NCBI RefSeq assembly: GCF_028554725.1
Contig: NC_071667.1
Location: 11,701,501 to 11,765,500, forward strand
DNA: 64,000 bases
Direction: 5' to 3'
From: Zeugodacus cucurbitae
Lineage: Eukaryota > Arthropoda > Insecta > Diptera > Tephritidae
The translations under genes were made by a program, and so were the position numbers. Shown in pieces: positions 25,200 to 37,000 of the stretch. The stretch's first letter is position 1. Each line of letters opens with the position of its first letter. The notes under the pieces are model-generated. The model had not been told where the DNA came from. It saw nothing but the letters and a program-made list of their open reading frames with translations, and searched no databases.

Positions 25200-25380
25200 T
25201 TATATGGAATGTCAGTTGCAGTTTTTATTCCACAGTTTGTTCACGTTTTCGTCACGGGAATGGAATAAAAAGTATCCCATATCCTGACCCGGTCCTAAGC
25301 TACCTCCAAACTAAATTGTAGCCAAATCGGTTCAGCCGGTTATAAATAGTGTAACTAACACGACTTTCTTTTATATATAC
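25200..25380 (+). repeat. Probable LINE 3' tail fragment
   Basis: AAATCGGTTCAGCCGGTTAT followed by AGTGTAACTAACACGAC resembles the common 3' ends of insect RTE/CR1-type LINEs, preceded by CTAAGCTACCTCCAAACTAA. Only the tail is present; no coding frame. Confidence 0.4.
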
Positions 25381-27188
25381 ATATGTATATAAGGAGATTA
25401 CTTTTCGAAAGTCATAAGTGGCCTTGATTAGAAATACATCAAAGTAACACAAGATCACGTATTATAATACAAAGCAGATTTCCTGATGATTTAATGTTTG
25501 CGAAAGTCAGTAGAAAAGTGCTTTATACTATAGTCCCAAAAGTTGAAGAAATCGAGGCTAAGCGGAAGGTCAAACTAAATCATGTCAAAGCCCATCACAT
25601 CTCTCAGAAACCCATTCATGCCTAATAAAGTAGAGAATAAAATTGATTTCATCATAAAAGGTACTGTAAAGTAATTATTGAGAATGATCTCCTACTTCAA
25701 CTACGATAGTAAAATAAATTATAAGGCAGCTATCTGAAGATTTCCTGTTCTTAGCAGCAGAAATCAGAAATTGTAATAAACTTTACGTCATCATTAAATT
25801 AAACTGATTCTGTAGGTGAATACCGAGAATAGATCATCTTGCATTTATCATTTTGCATATCGTGCTGGTGTACCTAAGTTTGCTTTTCTACAGATCCTTT
25901 GAGCGGCACTTCTTTGTTAGGCCGTAGTGATGTAAACAAAGTATTTCTTAGCCCTCAGCAATCACAAACTTTCCATAGACGTGAAAAGGGCGGATCAGCA
26001 CATCTCTTGCTGCTTTCAGTGTGAAAGTTCCACCTTTCTCCTGCTACCTTTGTGTGATTCCCAATAGATGAAAAATCAAAGGAGATTCGTTAACGCTCCA
26101 GTTAGCTGCCACTTTGTTTACTTCTGCTCTTTTGCTGTTGCTTTCAGCCTGTCATGTTATCGGTGGGCGAAAAGTGACTGAGGTAAGTAAACAAAATAGA
26201 AAAGGTACATGTATGTGAGAGTGCTTGCTTACATAGCTTATGGATTTGTGAGCGATTTGACGCTTACATAAATATAACCTGAGAAAGATCAGCTTTTTTT
26301 GTGCAAAAAATATATTTGTGAGAACAACAAATGAGTGCTACCTTGGTTCCGGAAAAAAAAGCGTACGATTTTTAGTCAAAAAAATAGTTTTTCTTGAAAA
26401 TTATACGGACTATCAAAATGCATTGACTACATTGGAATTGCGTTTAAAATTTGTTTCAAAATAAGTTTGATTCAGAATATTGTAATTTTTTTAGTAGATC
26501 TTGAATGTTTGTCTTTATACATTACCTACAAGTAAAGGATATCTGAATTCACACCTATGATATTGTTGTTGTACTCCAATAGTTCATATAAATACTTAAG
26601 TATACTATTAGCAAGAATGCAATATTGATTGCCAGTACATTGAAAATGACGAACATATCTTATATGTGATTACGTTCAATTGTTACTTTTATAAGTACAT
26701 AATCAATAAACATATCTACTGTTATAAATTAAGTTCGACTTAAATGGCTCGTTTTTGATAATGAGCTCTATTAGCACGCTGTCAATAATATAACAGCGAG
26801 CTATATGGAAATTATATTTGAGCATGTCGTAGACTACAAAATGGCGCTGCAGTCCTAATAGAAATTAAGAACAGTCAATTGAGCTTAATTATTGCTCCAA
26901 ATCTCGGACTATTTATTTACCAGATTTAAGGATGAGCGCAACATATTTTAAAGTCTTCTGTTTAAAAATATGTTATATCCTTCTTATCAATAATATCACC
27001 ACTCATAGGTGGGACCTTGTGGTGCAGCCCAATGTAATCATTATTCAATTTCGGTTCTGATACCGTATAGATGCTCATAATGAACTTAGAGAGACAATTA
27101 CGAAGGTTCTATTTGGAAGAGCTTAGAACATCTCTAGCATTTACTTTTATAAACTCACACAATTATATAGTTGAACACCAATACTATA
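25381..27188. other. Intron 2 stretch, nothing recognised
   Basis: AT-rich sequence. A GC-richer patch lies at 25890-26170. No coding-like frames and no terminal repeats found by eye. Confidence 0.45.
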
Positions 27189-28333
27189 TTTATACTCTCG
27201 CAACCAAAATTGCTAAGAGAGTATTATAATTTTTTCCACATAACGGTTATTTGTAAGTCCTAAAACTAAACAAATTAGATATACCAAAATGATTAGGGTG
27301 ACGAGTAAAGTTCAAATCCGGATGTCTGTCTGTCCGTCCGTGCAAGCTGTAACTTGAGTAAAAATTGAGATATCTTAATGAAACTTGAAAGAAGAAGGTT
27401 AAATTTTGAAGATGGGTGGAGTCGGACCACTGTCATCACTGACCACCACAATGGCGTTAACCGAAAACATATAAAGAGCTATAACTAAGCTATAAATTAA
27501 GCTACGAAAGTGAAATTTGGGACATATTTAGATGTAGTTTTTTTGGGATAGTGGGCGTGGCCCCGCCCCCTCTAATTTTTGTGTATATATCTCGTAAACT
27601 GCTAAACCTATATCAGCGAAACTCTCAGGAGTCGTTTTTTTTCAGGCATTTCCTTATATAGTCCAAAAATTGGAGGAAATCGGATTATAACCACGCCCAG
27701 CTCCCATACAAAGATAATGTTGAAAACTACTAAAAATGCTTTAACTCAGTAAGGAAAGCCAGCAGAAAGCTGGGTCAAAAACCATTTCTCCGAAACTACT
27801 CGACCAATTTCAATGAAACTTGGTTTGTAATAGTTTCCTTACATCCCAACGATATGTTGTGAAAATAGGTCAAAACGGTTCACAACCACGCCTACTTCCT
27901 ATATACCAGAACTTTGAAGACGAAATGAATTGTAAACTTTACAATACATAAAGTAAGCACTAGAGAAGATATCAGAATAGAACTTTGCACAAATACTGCA
28001 TTTATAGTGTGTCACCGCTCTTCTAAAAATCGCCAAAATCGGACCATGAGTATTGAAGGTCTCATGCATCGAACATAAGTGCTTCTAATTTTTTTTACCG
28101 AAAATATAGGTAAGTCTCTCCAATATTTTGAAGAAATTCGGTGGGAATATCTTTCTTTTAATAATATGTCTCCGTGCCTAAAGTACGTGAAATCGGGTCA
28201 TAACTTCACCTAACTCCCATATACTTAATATTAGGGGTTTCATACCTACAATGGACTTTATACCATATACATATATGCCGAATATGTGTGTCAAATTGTT
28301 TGTTATATTAATAAAATTAAATAAATAAATTGT
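27189..28333 (-). mobile_element. INE-like element, copy B5
   Basis: Starts with the reversed 3' hairpin (TATACTCTCGCAACC, then TTGCTAAGAGAGTATTATA), then the (GTCY)n tract GTCTGTCTGTCCGTCCGTGC at about 27325 and CCACGCCC boxes. It ends in ATTTATTTAATTTT-type sequence without the 5' hairpin. Confidence 0.55.
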
Positions 28334-29455
28334 AATAATAATTGTAACAATTATCACATCGTTTGACGCAAATTTGACAGTAATGACGGTTGATTGCTGT
28401 TAATACCAACGAAATACAACGGATAAACGGGGACTAAAAATATATATAATATATGTACATATACAAATACACACATAAAAATACGTTCAAAGCTGTTAAA
28501 AAATATTTATTTATTTGATTTACAAATACACGTGTTTATTTGTAATATGCCTTGGTATATGTTTATTTCTCGTTTTTATTTATTTTGGCCACTTGCTATT
28601 GGATTTAAAACATTAATGAGAACTAGTAAAAGTGTCATATGGGAGATTATATGCTATTTACGCTTGAATTACGGCATTAATACACGGCACGCTCGTCAAA
28701 TTGCATATAAATCTGCTTACAAGTTGTCTGTCATTTGTTAATGGAAATCAGTGGTTGTTGTTGATTTATTTTTTTCTGTGAATATGCGTTGGTTTATTTC
28801 ATATTTGTATATGTAGCATTATTAAGCAGCAAGTGTTGCCAGATTGTACGCAATACTCAATGCACGCATACTTATTAAGTGCTTAAAGCTGTAAAAATAT
28901 ATGCTTTCGATGCGTATAACTTGCTTGCTTTTAGGCGTTTATATATGTATTTGAACTTAAATTATTTTGGTCTTCTAAATAAATATGCTGTGAAGCTTTA
29001 AAAGCTCTATTTGGAAGCTTTTTTAATACAGCCCAAACATATGAACAAATTTGATCTTGTTTGCGGTGCTTTTCAATCACAATACTCTAGACATAATATT
29101 TAATAATTCCTAATATAAGTATGCAAAGCTTTCGAAAGCTTATTATTTGTACTTTCAAAAAGTAAACAAAATAGTCTAAAGCAAATTTAATAATATAATT
29201 ATTTAACAGTGTTTTGATATTTAAATTTGATCTTTAAAATTCTAATAAACCAAAATGTTGTTACGCTGCTTAACATTCTTTTGTGTGTCAAATCATGGAT
29301 TTCCGTAGAAATTAATTATATCCCAAAATTTAATCTCTCTTTCTGATTGAGTATGTTAAGCTCCGTTTTTTACTCTGTACAACACGGAATTAGTAATGGA
29401 TATTTATCAATGCCGCTAATCAGGTCACCGTTTTGATAACACTGTACAACATCGG
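28334..29455. other. Intron 2 stretch, nothing recognised
   Basis: AT-rich with TATA microsatellites near 28440. No element ends identified. Confidence 0.4.
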
Positions 29456-29734
29456 CTGGGTATTGTGTCAAACTAATATTTTATTGGTAATAAATATAAA
29501 ATTTTGTTCTCCGATTTTCGAAGTTAGTCTCCAAAATCCAAATATTTGAATTCCAAGTTCGAAAAAAGGACTTTTTAGAATAATTATTAACTACAGGATA
29601 ATTTTTATAAAACGTCCTTTTTTCGAACTTCGAATTCTAACATTTCAATTTTGGAGGCTAACTCCGAAAATCGATTAATACGTTTTTTTTATGACTCAGT
29701 CTCATAGGAAAAATTATTTGGGTCCAATACCCAG
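29456..29734. mobile_element. Small foldback (MITE-like) element
   Basis: CTGGGTATTG at 29456 is mirrored by CAATACCCAG ending at 29734. The inner arms also pair: CGATTTTCGAAGTTAG with CTAACTCCGAAAATCG, and TTCGAAAAAAGGAC with GTCCTTTTTTCGAA. The arms are about 70 bp around a short spacer near 29593. Nearly the whole unit can fold into a hairpin. No coding capacity. Confidence 0.55.
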
Positions 29735-30361
29735 AAACAGTCGATTTTGTCATATAGTGTAATCTGTTTAACACTTTAGCGATCCTACAAATTGTATTTG
29801 TTTCCGTTGTTTTTTAATTGATTCACACGTGATAAAAAATTTCAATTTTGAAAGAAAGCTAGTAATTGCAAACATTTATTTTGAAGTTTAGAAACTAAAG
29901 GATCCAATAGTGGAGATCTTCCGATATTGTAAGAACAATATGTCAACTTAGTCTTTTCAAAATCACCAGATATTATAACAAATTATTATAAAACACTTTG
30001 TTTTCGCTTTGATTCAAAAAAAAGTCTTAAATCGATATTACAGAAAACAACAAAAAATTGAATTTTTACACTCTTAAGTCACAGAGAACTAACATGCGAT
30101 TCACTAAATAATGCTGCAAATTCAAAAGGTAAAGGATCGAAGATGTGGGCAGGTGTTTGCACTACGCTTCGTAAGCATGATCGGTTTGTTGTTTTTGCGT
30201 ACCTAAAATTTCGCTTAGCTTTTATCAAAAGACATTGATGTAAATCTCAAATAAATATTTACACTGCAAAAATGTATACAAATAGAAAGATATATGTAAG
30301 TATATAGTTGTAAATCTAAAAGATAAATATATATTTAAGACATTGTATATTTAAAAGTTAC

Positions 30362-30398
30362 CTGCTGCTGAGCTTGTAATGAGCGAGGCGTCTTCGTT
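30362..30398 (-). CDS. Host gene exon 2, 37-nt microexon (basic RRRLAHYKLSS)
   Basis: The donor CAGCAG|GTAACT at the left end leaves two bases (AG) that complete an Arg codon with the next exon. The acceptor CTCCGAG|AACG at 30405-30399 is the first AG after about 380 nt of AG-free, T-rich sequence. Used this way, the exon accepts the single base left by the 61-kb exon and encodes K-RRRLAHYKLSS-R. Alternatively, translation could begin at an ATG at 30408-30406 (MLRERRRLAHYKLSSR), which has an in-frame TAA four codons upstream; that would make this a first coding exon. Both readings give the same downstream frame. The basic patch next to a coiled coil could act in nuclear localisation or membrane binding (inference). 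Confidence 0.55.
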
Positions 30399-30780
30399 CT
30401 CGGAGCATATTGTTGTTTTAGATTCCCCCACAAAATGTGCGAATAAAAACAAAATGGAGAGAAACCAATAGCAACCAAAAGAAGAAAAGAATATTGAAAA
30501 GAAAGAAAGGGAAAAAAGCAAAACAAAACAAAAACGAAAATAGTACACACAACAACAAAAGAAAAATCAAATAACCAAATGAACGATTTTTTTTTGTTTT
30601 GTTTTACCAAAGAATGAACAATTGGTAGTTCACAAGAAATTGGGACAGAAATAAATAACAATAGTAAATCCAAATAAACATTAGGGCGAGCATAGCGGCA
30701 AATACATATGTACATAGTGCAGCGTTGAGTGAAGAGAAAGAAATAAGAAAATTTAAAATTTAATTTGTGCAGAAGATTTT
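30399..30780 (-). promoter_or_regulatory. AG exclusion zone and polypyrimidine tract upstream of the microexon
   Basis: On the minus strand no AG dinucleotide occurs between the acceptor AG at 30400-30399 and position 30781, about 380 nt. The stretch is T- and C-rich, with repeats of GTTTTGTTTTG and TTTCTTTCTTTTC near 30490-30600. Long AG-free zones of this kind are known where the branch point lies far upstream and the exon is alternatively spliced. The bases directly before the AG are not pyrimidine-rich, consistent with a distal branch point. Confidence 0.45.
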
Positions 30781-31839
30781 CTTTTTACTTTGTTATTTTA
30801 GATGTAGAAAATTGTTTACAAATGCTTAAATTGTTTATTGTTTTAAGAGTTGTATATGCTTTTGTTATTGTTTTTGTTTATTTTCTGCTTAGCACACTTT
30901 CAGCGTCGAGTTTACGGTATATTGCTCTTTCATTGAGACATTCAATTCTGCCATGTGCGTACGAGTTTTTAACGATTGTCGAATTTCGAATGCGATTTTT
31001 ATGAGTTCACATTTGCAGTTGGCATTGCTGCATTTTCCGCTTGATTTCGGTAAAGTATGCATGTAATACATTTTTTATCATTTTAAATATATTTAAGAAT
31101 TTACAAATTTCTTTCTATTTCTACGCTACACCTCGATTTCGCCCATCAATAATATTTTCTTAAATATGCCCAAATATGTAGCTTTGAGTACCCACATCAG
31201 TTGCCTACTTTCACACAGATTTATTTGAAATTAAAATTATGAGAAAATTCGAATTTTCAAAATTCAGCCTGACAAATACCTTTCATTCAAATTATAATAA
31301 TATGCTCAAATTTTTTAATATCTTCATGAAATTTTTCCTGTTACCAAGTTTATCACATGTAGTTTTTAACACTTAAAAATTAAACATTTGTTCCCTTTCA
31401 TGAAAATACTTCAAATTACAGTAGTATCAAATTTATAGAATTTCAACCTCTCTGCTTGATTGCCCATAACTCTGTATACATTAAAGCTACGGGACTTAAA
31501 ATGACAGCAAACGGTAGCTGAGACAATCTACTTTAAAAATAAAGTAAGTGTAATTTTCATTGAATTTTTGGAATATTTGCATAATTTTTATAAATTTGAC
31601 GAACTTTCTAAAATTTTCATATATTTTTAATACTGCTAGTTAAAAAATCAATTTACCTACTGAAAAAAGTAAATAAACCAACCCCACGTCCACTAAAAAT
31701 ATAAAAAACAGGATTTCACGAGACCCACCCAAATTATCAACAAGACTTAACAAAACTAACATAAAGTCATCCTTCAAAATGTATACAAACCCCTCTCAAA
31801 GATGATTAACCCCCACGGAAATGTAAGCAAACCCTGACC

Positions 31840-32340
31840 TAAGGACATTGACCTCAACTCAAAATGTAAACAAACCCCGCCCAAAGGTCATTCACCTCAA
31901 CCCAAAATCTAAACAAACCCCGCTCAAAGGTCAATTTACTCAACCAAAATGTAAACAGACCCTGACCAAAGGTCATTGACCTCGGCCCAAAAGATAAACA
32001 AACCCTGGCCAAAGGTCAATGACATAGACCCAAAAGGTAAACCAACCCCGGCCAAAGGTCAATGACCTCGGCCAAAAGGTAAACAAATCACAGCTGAGGT
32101 CAATGACCTTTGACAGTGGTTTGTTTACCTTTTGCGCCGAGGTCATTGACCTTTAGGCAGGGTTTGTTTACATTTTGGTTGAGGTCAACGGCCTTTCTGC
32201 GGGTTTTGTTTACATGTTGGTTTAGGTCATTGACATTTGGGTTGAGGTCAATGACCTTTGGGCGGGGTTTGTTTACATTTTGGGTTGAGGTCATTGACCT
32301 TGGGGCAGGGTTTGTTTACATTTCGGTGAGGGTTAATGAT
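31840..32340. repeat. 43-bp tandem repeats with AGGTCA-n-TGACCT palindromes
   Basis: Perfect AGGTCA(A/T)TGACCT palindromes start at 31970, 32056, 32097, 32140, 32245 and 32288, with diverged versions near 31840, 31884, 31927, 32013, 32183 and 32224. Spacing is mostly 43 bp. Between them lies GTAAACAAACCCCG-type sequence, whose orientation flips at the centre. An inverted repeat of AGGTCA with one spacer base is the ideal ecdysone receptor/Ultraspiracle site; binding here is inference. Confidence 0.75.
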
Positions 32341-32810
32341 CTTTGAGAGGGGTTTGTATATATTTTGAAGGATCACTTCAGGTTAGTTGTGTTAAGTGTT
32401 AGTTGATTTTTTAAGGTTAAGCTTGTTCATATTTTAGGTGGGTCTCGTGAAATCTTGTTTATTTATATTTTTAGTGGACGTGGGGTTGGTTTATTTACTT
32501 GTTTAGTAGGTAAATTGATTTTTAAACTAGCAGTATTAAAAATATTTTGGGTTGAGGTCATTGACCTTGGGGCAGGGTTTGTTTACATTTCGGTGAGGGT
32601 TAATGATCTTTGAGAGGGGTTTGTATATATTTTGAAGGATCACTTCAGGTTAGTTGTGTTAAGTGTTAGTTGATTTTTTAAGGTTAAGCTTGTTCATATT
32701 TTAGGTGGGTCTCGTGAAATCTTGTTTATTTATATTTTTAGTGGACGTGGGGTTGGTTTATTTACTTGTTTAGTAGGTAAATTGATTTTTAAACTAGCAG
32801 TATTAAAAAT
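32277..32810 (+). repeat. 267-bp direct tandem duplication in the right foldback arm
   Basis: Positions 32277-32543 and 32544-32810 appear identical, with a 2-base AT microhomology at the junction. The unit contains one AGGTCATTGACCT palindrome (32288 and 32555) and part of the arm ending GCAGTATTAAAAAT. Confidence 0.85.
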
Positions 32811-33215
32811 ATATGAAAATATGCAAATTTTAAAAAGTTTGTCAAATTTATAAAAAATATGCAAATATTCCAAAAAATTCAATGAAAATTACACTTAGTT
32901 TATTTTTAAAGTAGATTGTCTCAGCTAACGTTTGTTGCAATTTTAAGTCCCGTAGCTTTAATTTATACGGAGTTATGGGCAATGAAACAGAGAGGTTGAA
33001 ATTCTTTACATTTGATACTACTGTAATTTTAAGTATTTTCATGAAATGGAACAAATATTTTCTTTTTAAGTATTAAAAACTACATGTGGTAAGCTTGATA
33101 ACAGTGAAATTTCCATGAAGATATTCGAAAATTTGAGCATATTATTATAATTTGAATGACAGGTATTTGTCAGGCTGAATTTTGAAAATTCGAATTTTCT
33201 CAAAATTTGATTTTG

Positions 33216-34841
33216 AATGAGTCTTTTTGAAAATATGCAACTGTTCTGTGTGCAATAAGGTTTTTTCGCTTTGTAATATCAAGTTATTTTTTCACTTAAT
33301 GCCATTTTGGGGGCGGTAAGCTTCGATTTAGATTAGGGAAAGAAATACATTACATAATCCCGAGGCATTTCGGACTTTGGAAAAAGAAACTTTAACTTAA
33401 TTTAAACTTTATAGCTAAAATAATATTTTAAGCTAAACCTTCAGAAAAAATGTAAAGCGACATCATGTCATTTTGAGTACTGAATTTCGCTGACAAAAAG
33501 TGTCCTTCCGCCTAATGCCTCCAACATTGTACAGCCGATCAATTCAAGCACAAGCCTGCATATATTCCACTGTAATCATTACATATCACCCGTATGTACA
33601 TATTTAAATCCCATTGTTTGCTACATGGCGGATGTTCAATGACATTTCTGACAGCAGCAGCAGAGTCAAGCACAACGCCGTGCATCCTTTGCCACATCCG
33701 CATAAATACGTGTGCTTCCTTGAACCCGGCCTCAGCCACATGCAACATACTCATTTAATTATAACTGAGAGCGTGCGCACGAGTTCAATATCTAGCACTA
33801 ATACCAACACAAACATACCCGTACATGTGTTTCATTGATTATCGATTAAATCATCAAGTATCTACCAAATAATCAGCTAACGTCTTCCTCTACATGCAGC
33901 GTGTTTGTAAGCAACCAAGTATGCATGGATGTGTGTATTGTCAACAAGATTTACTTCACTAATACACGCTTTCATGTGCAGCACATGTACGTTTGGCAGG
34001 CGATGACAATGTGTACGCTGTTGCCGTTGACAACACAGCAACGTCAATGGTGTTACCAATGTGAGCATTGTATTGTGATTACATAAAGGCAACGTGCAAG
34101 CAAAACGAGGCCGCCACAGGCGTTCACACAAAAGGCATTAACTAGACGATGTATCGAGCTGCATATCTGGCTTGATTGTCCCACCTCCTTGTTCTCTCTC
34201 TCTCTCTTCAGATTTGAATGCTTGTGTAATGTAAAGAAAGATGATTTCAAAAAATCCTAAAGACTTATGTAACGAGCGCTTTAGTTAATACACAAAAGAG
34301 AAGGTAGAAGATGTGGCACAAAATGAGAAGAAAAAGCTAATTCAAATATTCGTTTTTCTATAGTGATTAACTAACAGTTCGTTGGATTCCATAACAGTCT
34401 TAAAACTATTAATCTATATTTTAAGAATGTTGCAATGGAAACCCTGATTGAATCAAATTTGATTTATTTCGGTTTCATGGACCCAACTGTCCACGGAATC
34501 AATATAATATAATCGAGTTACTCACTTTTCGAAACTATAGTAACACACATTATAATAAGATTACCAATATAAGGCCTAAACACTAGTTTTAGGCACATGA
34601 ACGTCTTCAGAATGGCTAATCACTTTTCATAGGTCATGCTGCAAGCATCAAGCATTGTTATACTTGATTATAGAACATAGGTCTCTTCCATCGGACCTTT
34701 AACTTGATTGTCCTCTGAAATCCTAAAATCAAAACCAGCTTCAAGAGATGCTTAGTATAGGGCGATTCTTCAAGTGAATCGAAAACTAAAATAACAAAAA
34801 TATTTTTCAAATACTCCAAAAATGTTCGAACAAATTCCTTA
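33216..34841. other. Intron 1 stretch, nothing recognised
   Basis: Less AT-rich between 33,500 and 34,200, with several overlapping ORFs of 60-84 codons on both strands. None has coding signatures or recognisable domains. Confidence 0.4.
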
Positions 34842-35187
34842 TAGCCTTTTCACACAGGAGCTAATTGAACAATTAGCCGGCCACTGCTCGATTAGAACGC
34901 TGATTAAGATCGATACAAAATAAAAATCTACATTACTTTTAAAATGAATTTTAATCGACTTGAAAATGAAATGCAACTCTGAGACAAAGTCCGTATTTGT
35001 ACGAGGACTGCTATATATATTTCTGGCCTAGGCAACACTAAGTGTTGCCAGGTGCAATCTGACATTTCCATTGGAAAGTTTGACATCTTTTAGCATAACA
35101 TCACTCAGGAATCAGTATGAAGGGCAAAAACTGGTTTCTCAATCAAAATTTTAATTGATCAATTAATTTGGCTGTGAGAAAAGGCCC
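34842..35187 (-). mobile_element. PIF/Harbinger-like MITE, diverged copy
   Basis: Left end TTA then TAGCCTTTTCACACA; right end GCTGTGAGAAAAGGCC. The internal AAAAACTGGTTTCTCAATCA is the reverse complement of the other copies. Diverged from the 44.3-kb copy, with rearranged middle sequence. Confidence 0.5.
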
Positions 35188-37000
35188 TCTATAAGCCTAT
35201 CAACCCAGAAACATGACAGTATCCTAGTAAAGCCGCAAGTGTTTATCTAATAGCCAATGAGATTGTTTACCGACTTTGCATCAATTGCAACAATATTTAC
35301 CATATCCATAATAAATATGCGCTTGAAAAATGTTTTGATATCATTCATTGTTTTGTAGATGCAAATGTATACAAATCAAGGTCATTGCTGGAGGCCAAAA
35401 TATGCAAATATCAGTTTTGTATCGCAGCTAAACATATACAGTTATTCAAAATTTTCTTTTTGCATTTTGATTGAAGTTTACCCTGTAAAACGGTTTTATT
35501 TCAACCGGAAATCTCTCTTAGGTGTGAAAAAAATTGCTTACAACATTCCCATAAGCAATTGTAAGTAGTTGCTGGAAAGATAAAAGCATTGAATCGCCAG
35601 CATTGTTGGCCTTAATGCACATTATTTAGCGAAAAATAATTGCTTATAAGATAAGATAGAGACTCGCAATTTGAACTTGAAAATTTGCATTTGCGTTTTC
35701 TCCAAAACGTTTGACGTGGCAGTGATCAATCGTACAATATAAATACAGACATGTGTATGATTTGATTGAACTTTCTGACAGACTTTACGATTTTGTGTGG
35801 GTATATGATTGGCAGTATTTCCATAATATAATAATAAAATAATTCAAATAATATTTTTGATTAGAAATATACAGAAATGAAAGCGAAATTATCGCAGCTA
35901 TCAACTGTAGGTATTTCGCATATTATTGCTAAAGCACAACGAAGTTTCACAAACCGTTTAACCTCTTCCAGCATATATTTATAGGTTATAATAGTGTTCT
36001 TCGACTGTATTCTGGTTGGTCCTTTTAAATAGGACTGTTGCTGGCTCACTATTTACTCAGTACAGCTAGCATAGAGCTAACATAAGACCCAACACTGTTA
36101 CAATGTGACTAAGATAATTATGAAACGTATATTCAATGATTTATATCTTTCCTTGTATTTAAAGTTATTCTGTAGTCTTACCATGTTCATATCGATCACT
36201 GATCAAACAGAAAAACTTGAAGTATATTTGAATAATGATGTTGATGTTAACGATGTTGCTAATGATTGAGAGCGCTCAGAGAGAGTGAAGTAAATAGTTA
36301 AATTTATAAAGAGACAAATTGAGATTGCCCAAAAACCAATTAGGAAAATATTCAAACAATTCTTATTACGTTGTTTGCGTTCTCTCAAAGAAACAATTAC
36401 GAAACTTATTATGATTCTGAGTATATTCACAGCGCTAATATGATGTCATTAAAATATTTTCGTTCAATAATATGATTATAAATCATACTGATATTCACTA
36501 ATCATTGAAATAGGCACTCAACTTTCGATCTCTCCATGCGATTCTTAACACCATTTTCATCTGCCAACAACACGCACTCACACACAGTTCTCTTCTAAGT
36601 CTAGAGACCACAATGATTAAGTATCTCAACAGCATTTCACTCAAGAGATGCTGCTCCAAGAGAGCGCCACAAACAATCCGTAACATTTATGCATTTCAAT
36701 GATGATAACTTTTTGAACTGCTCGTAGTCCGATACATCATTAAGTACATTCAATATCTTTCATGAAAATTCCTCAAACATAAACGGAAAGAACTTAATAA
36801 TTTCCAAATATTGCTGATAAGTCTGTAAATCTCCGACAAGCCAACTCGTACAAGCACTTTTTAGCCTCAGCTCGTTAATTATAAATTATTATTTTCCTTT
36901 TGAAATATCTATATTTATCATCAACTTACTCCGTGTCGTAAAAGAAGCTCATAAGGAGGTATTTTTTCTTTTGCTGAAACACTCTTCGTTCGTATTTATA
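35188..37000. other. Intron 1 stretch, nothing recognised
   Basis: AT-rich sequence without recognisable exons or element ends. Confidence 0.4.

Larger units (their letters stand above)
31225..33215. mobile_element. Foldback (FB)-like element with tandem-repeat core
   Basis: About 2 kb arranged as a giant inverted repeat centred near 32095. Outer arms pair: TGAGAAAATTCGAATTTTCA on the left with GAAAATTCGAATTTTCTCA on the right. Further in, CAGCCTGACAAATACCT pairs with AGGTATTTGTCAGGCTG, and ACCAACCCCACGTCCACT with AGTGGACGTGGGGTTGGT. The inner arms consist of 43-bp tandem repeats in opposite orientation on each side. Long inverted arms with internal tandem repeats are the definition of foldback elements in flies. 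No transposase frame. It lies in host intron 1, about 0.8 kb from the microexon. Confidence 0.7.

Noticed and set aside
30335..30715. 126-codon hydrophobic minus-strand ORF
   Set aside because: It is the translation of the T-rich splice tract (Phe/Leu/Ser-rich); the AG-free zone and microexon explain the region better.
31840..32300. CRISPR-like regular array
   Set aside because: Spacer-sized sequence is itself repeated, the organism is an animal, and the inverted arms mark a foldback element.
32100..32346. Repetitive ORFs on both strands in the 43-bp repeats
   Set aside because: They arise because 43-bp tandem repeats read through; there is no start context or family.
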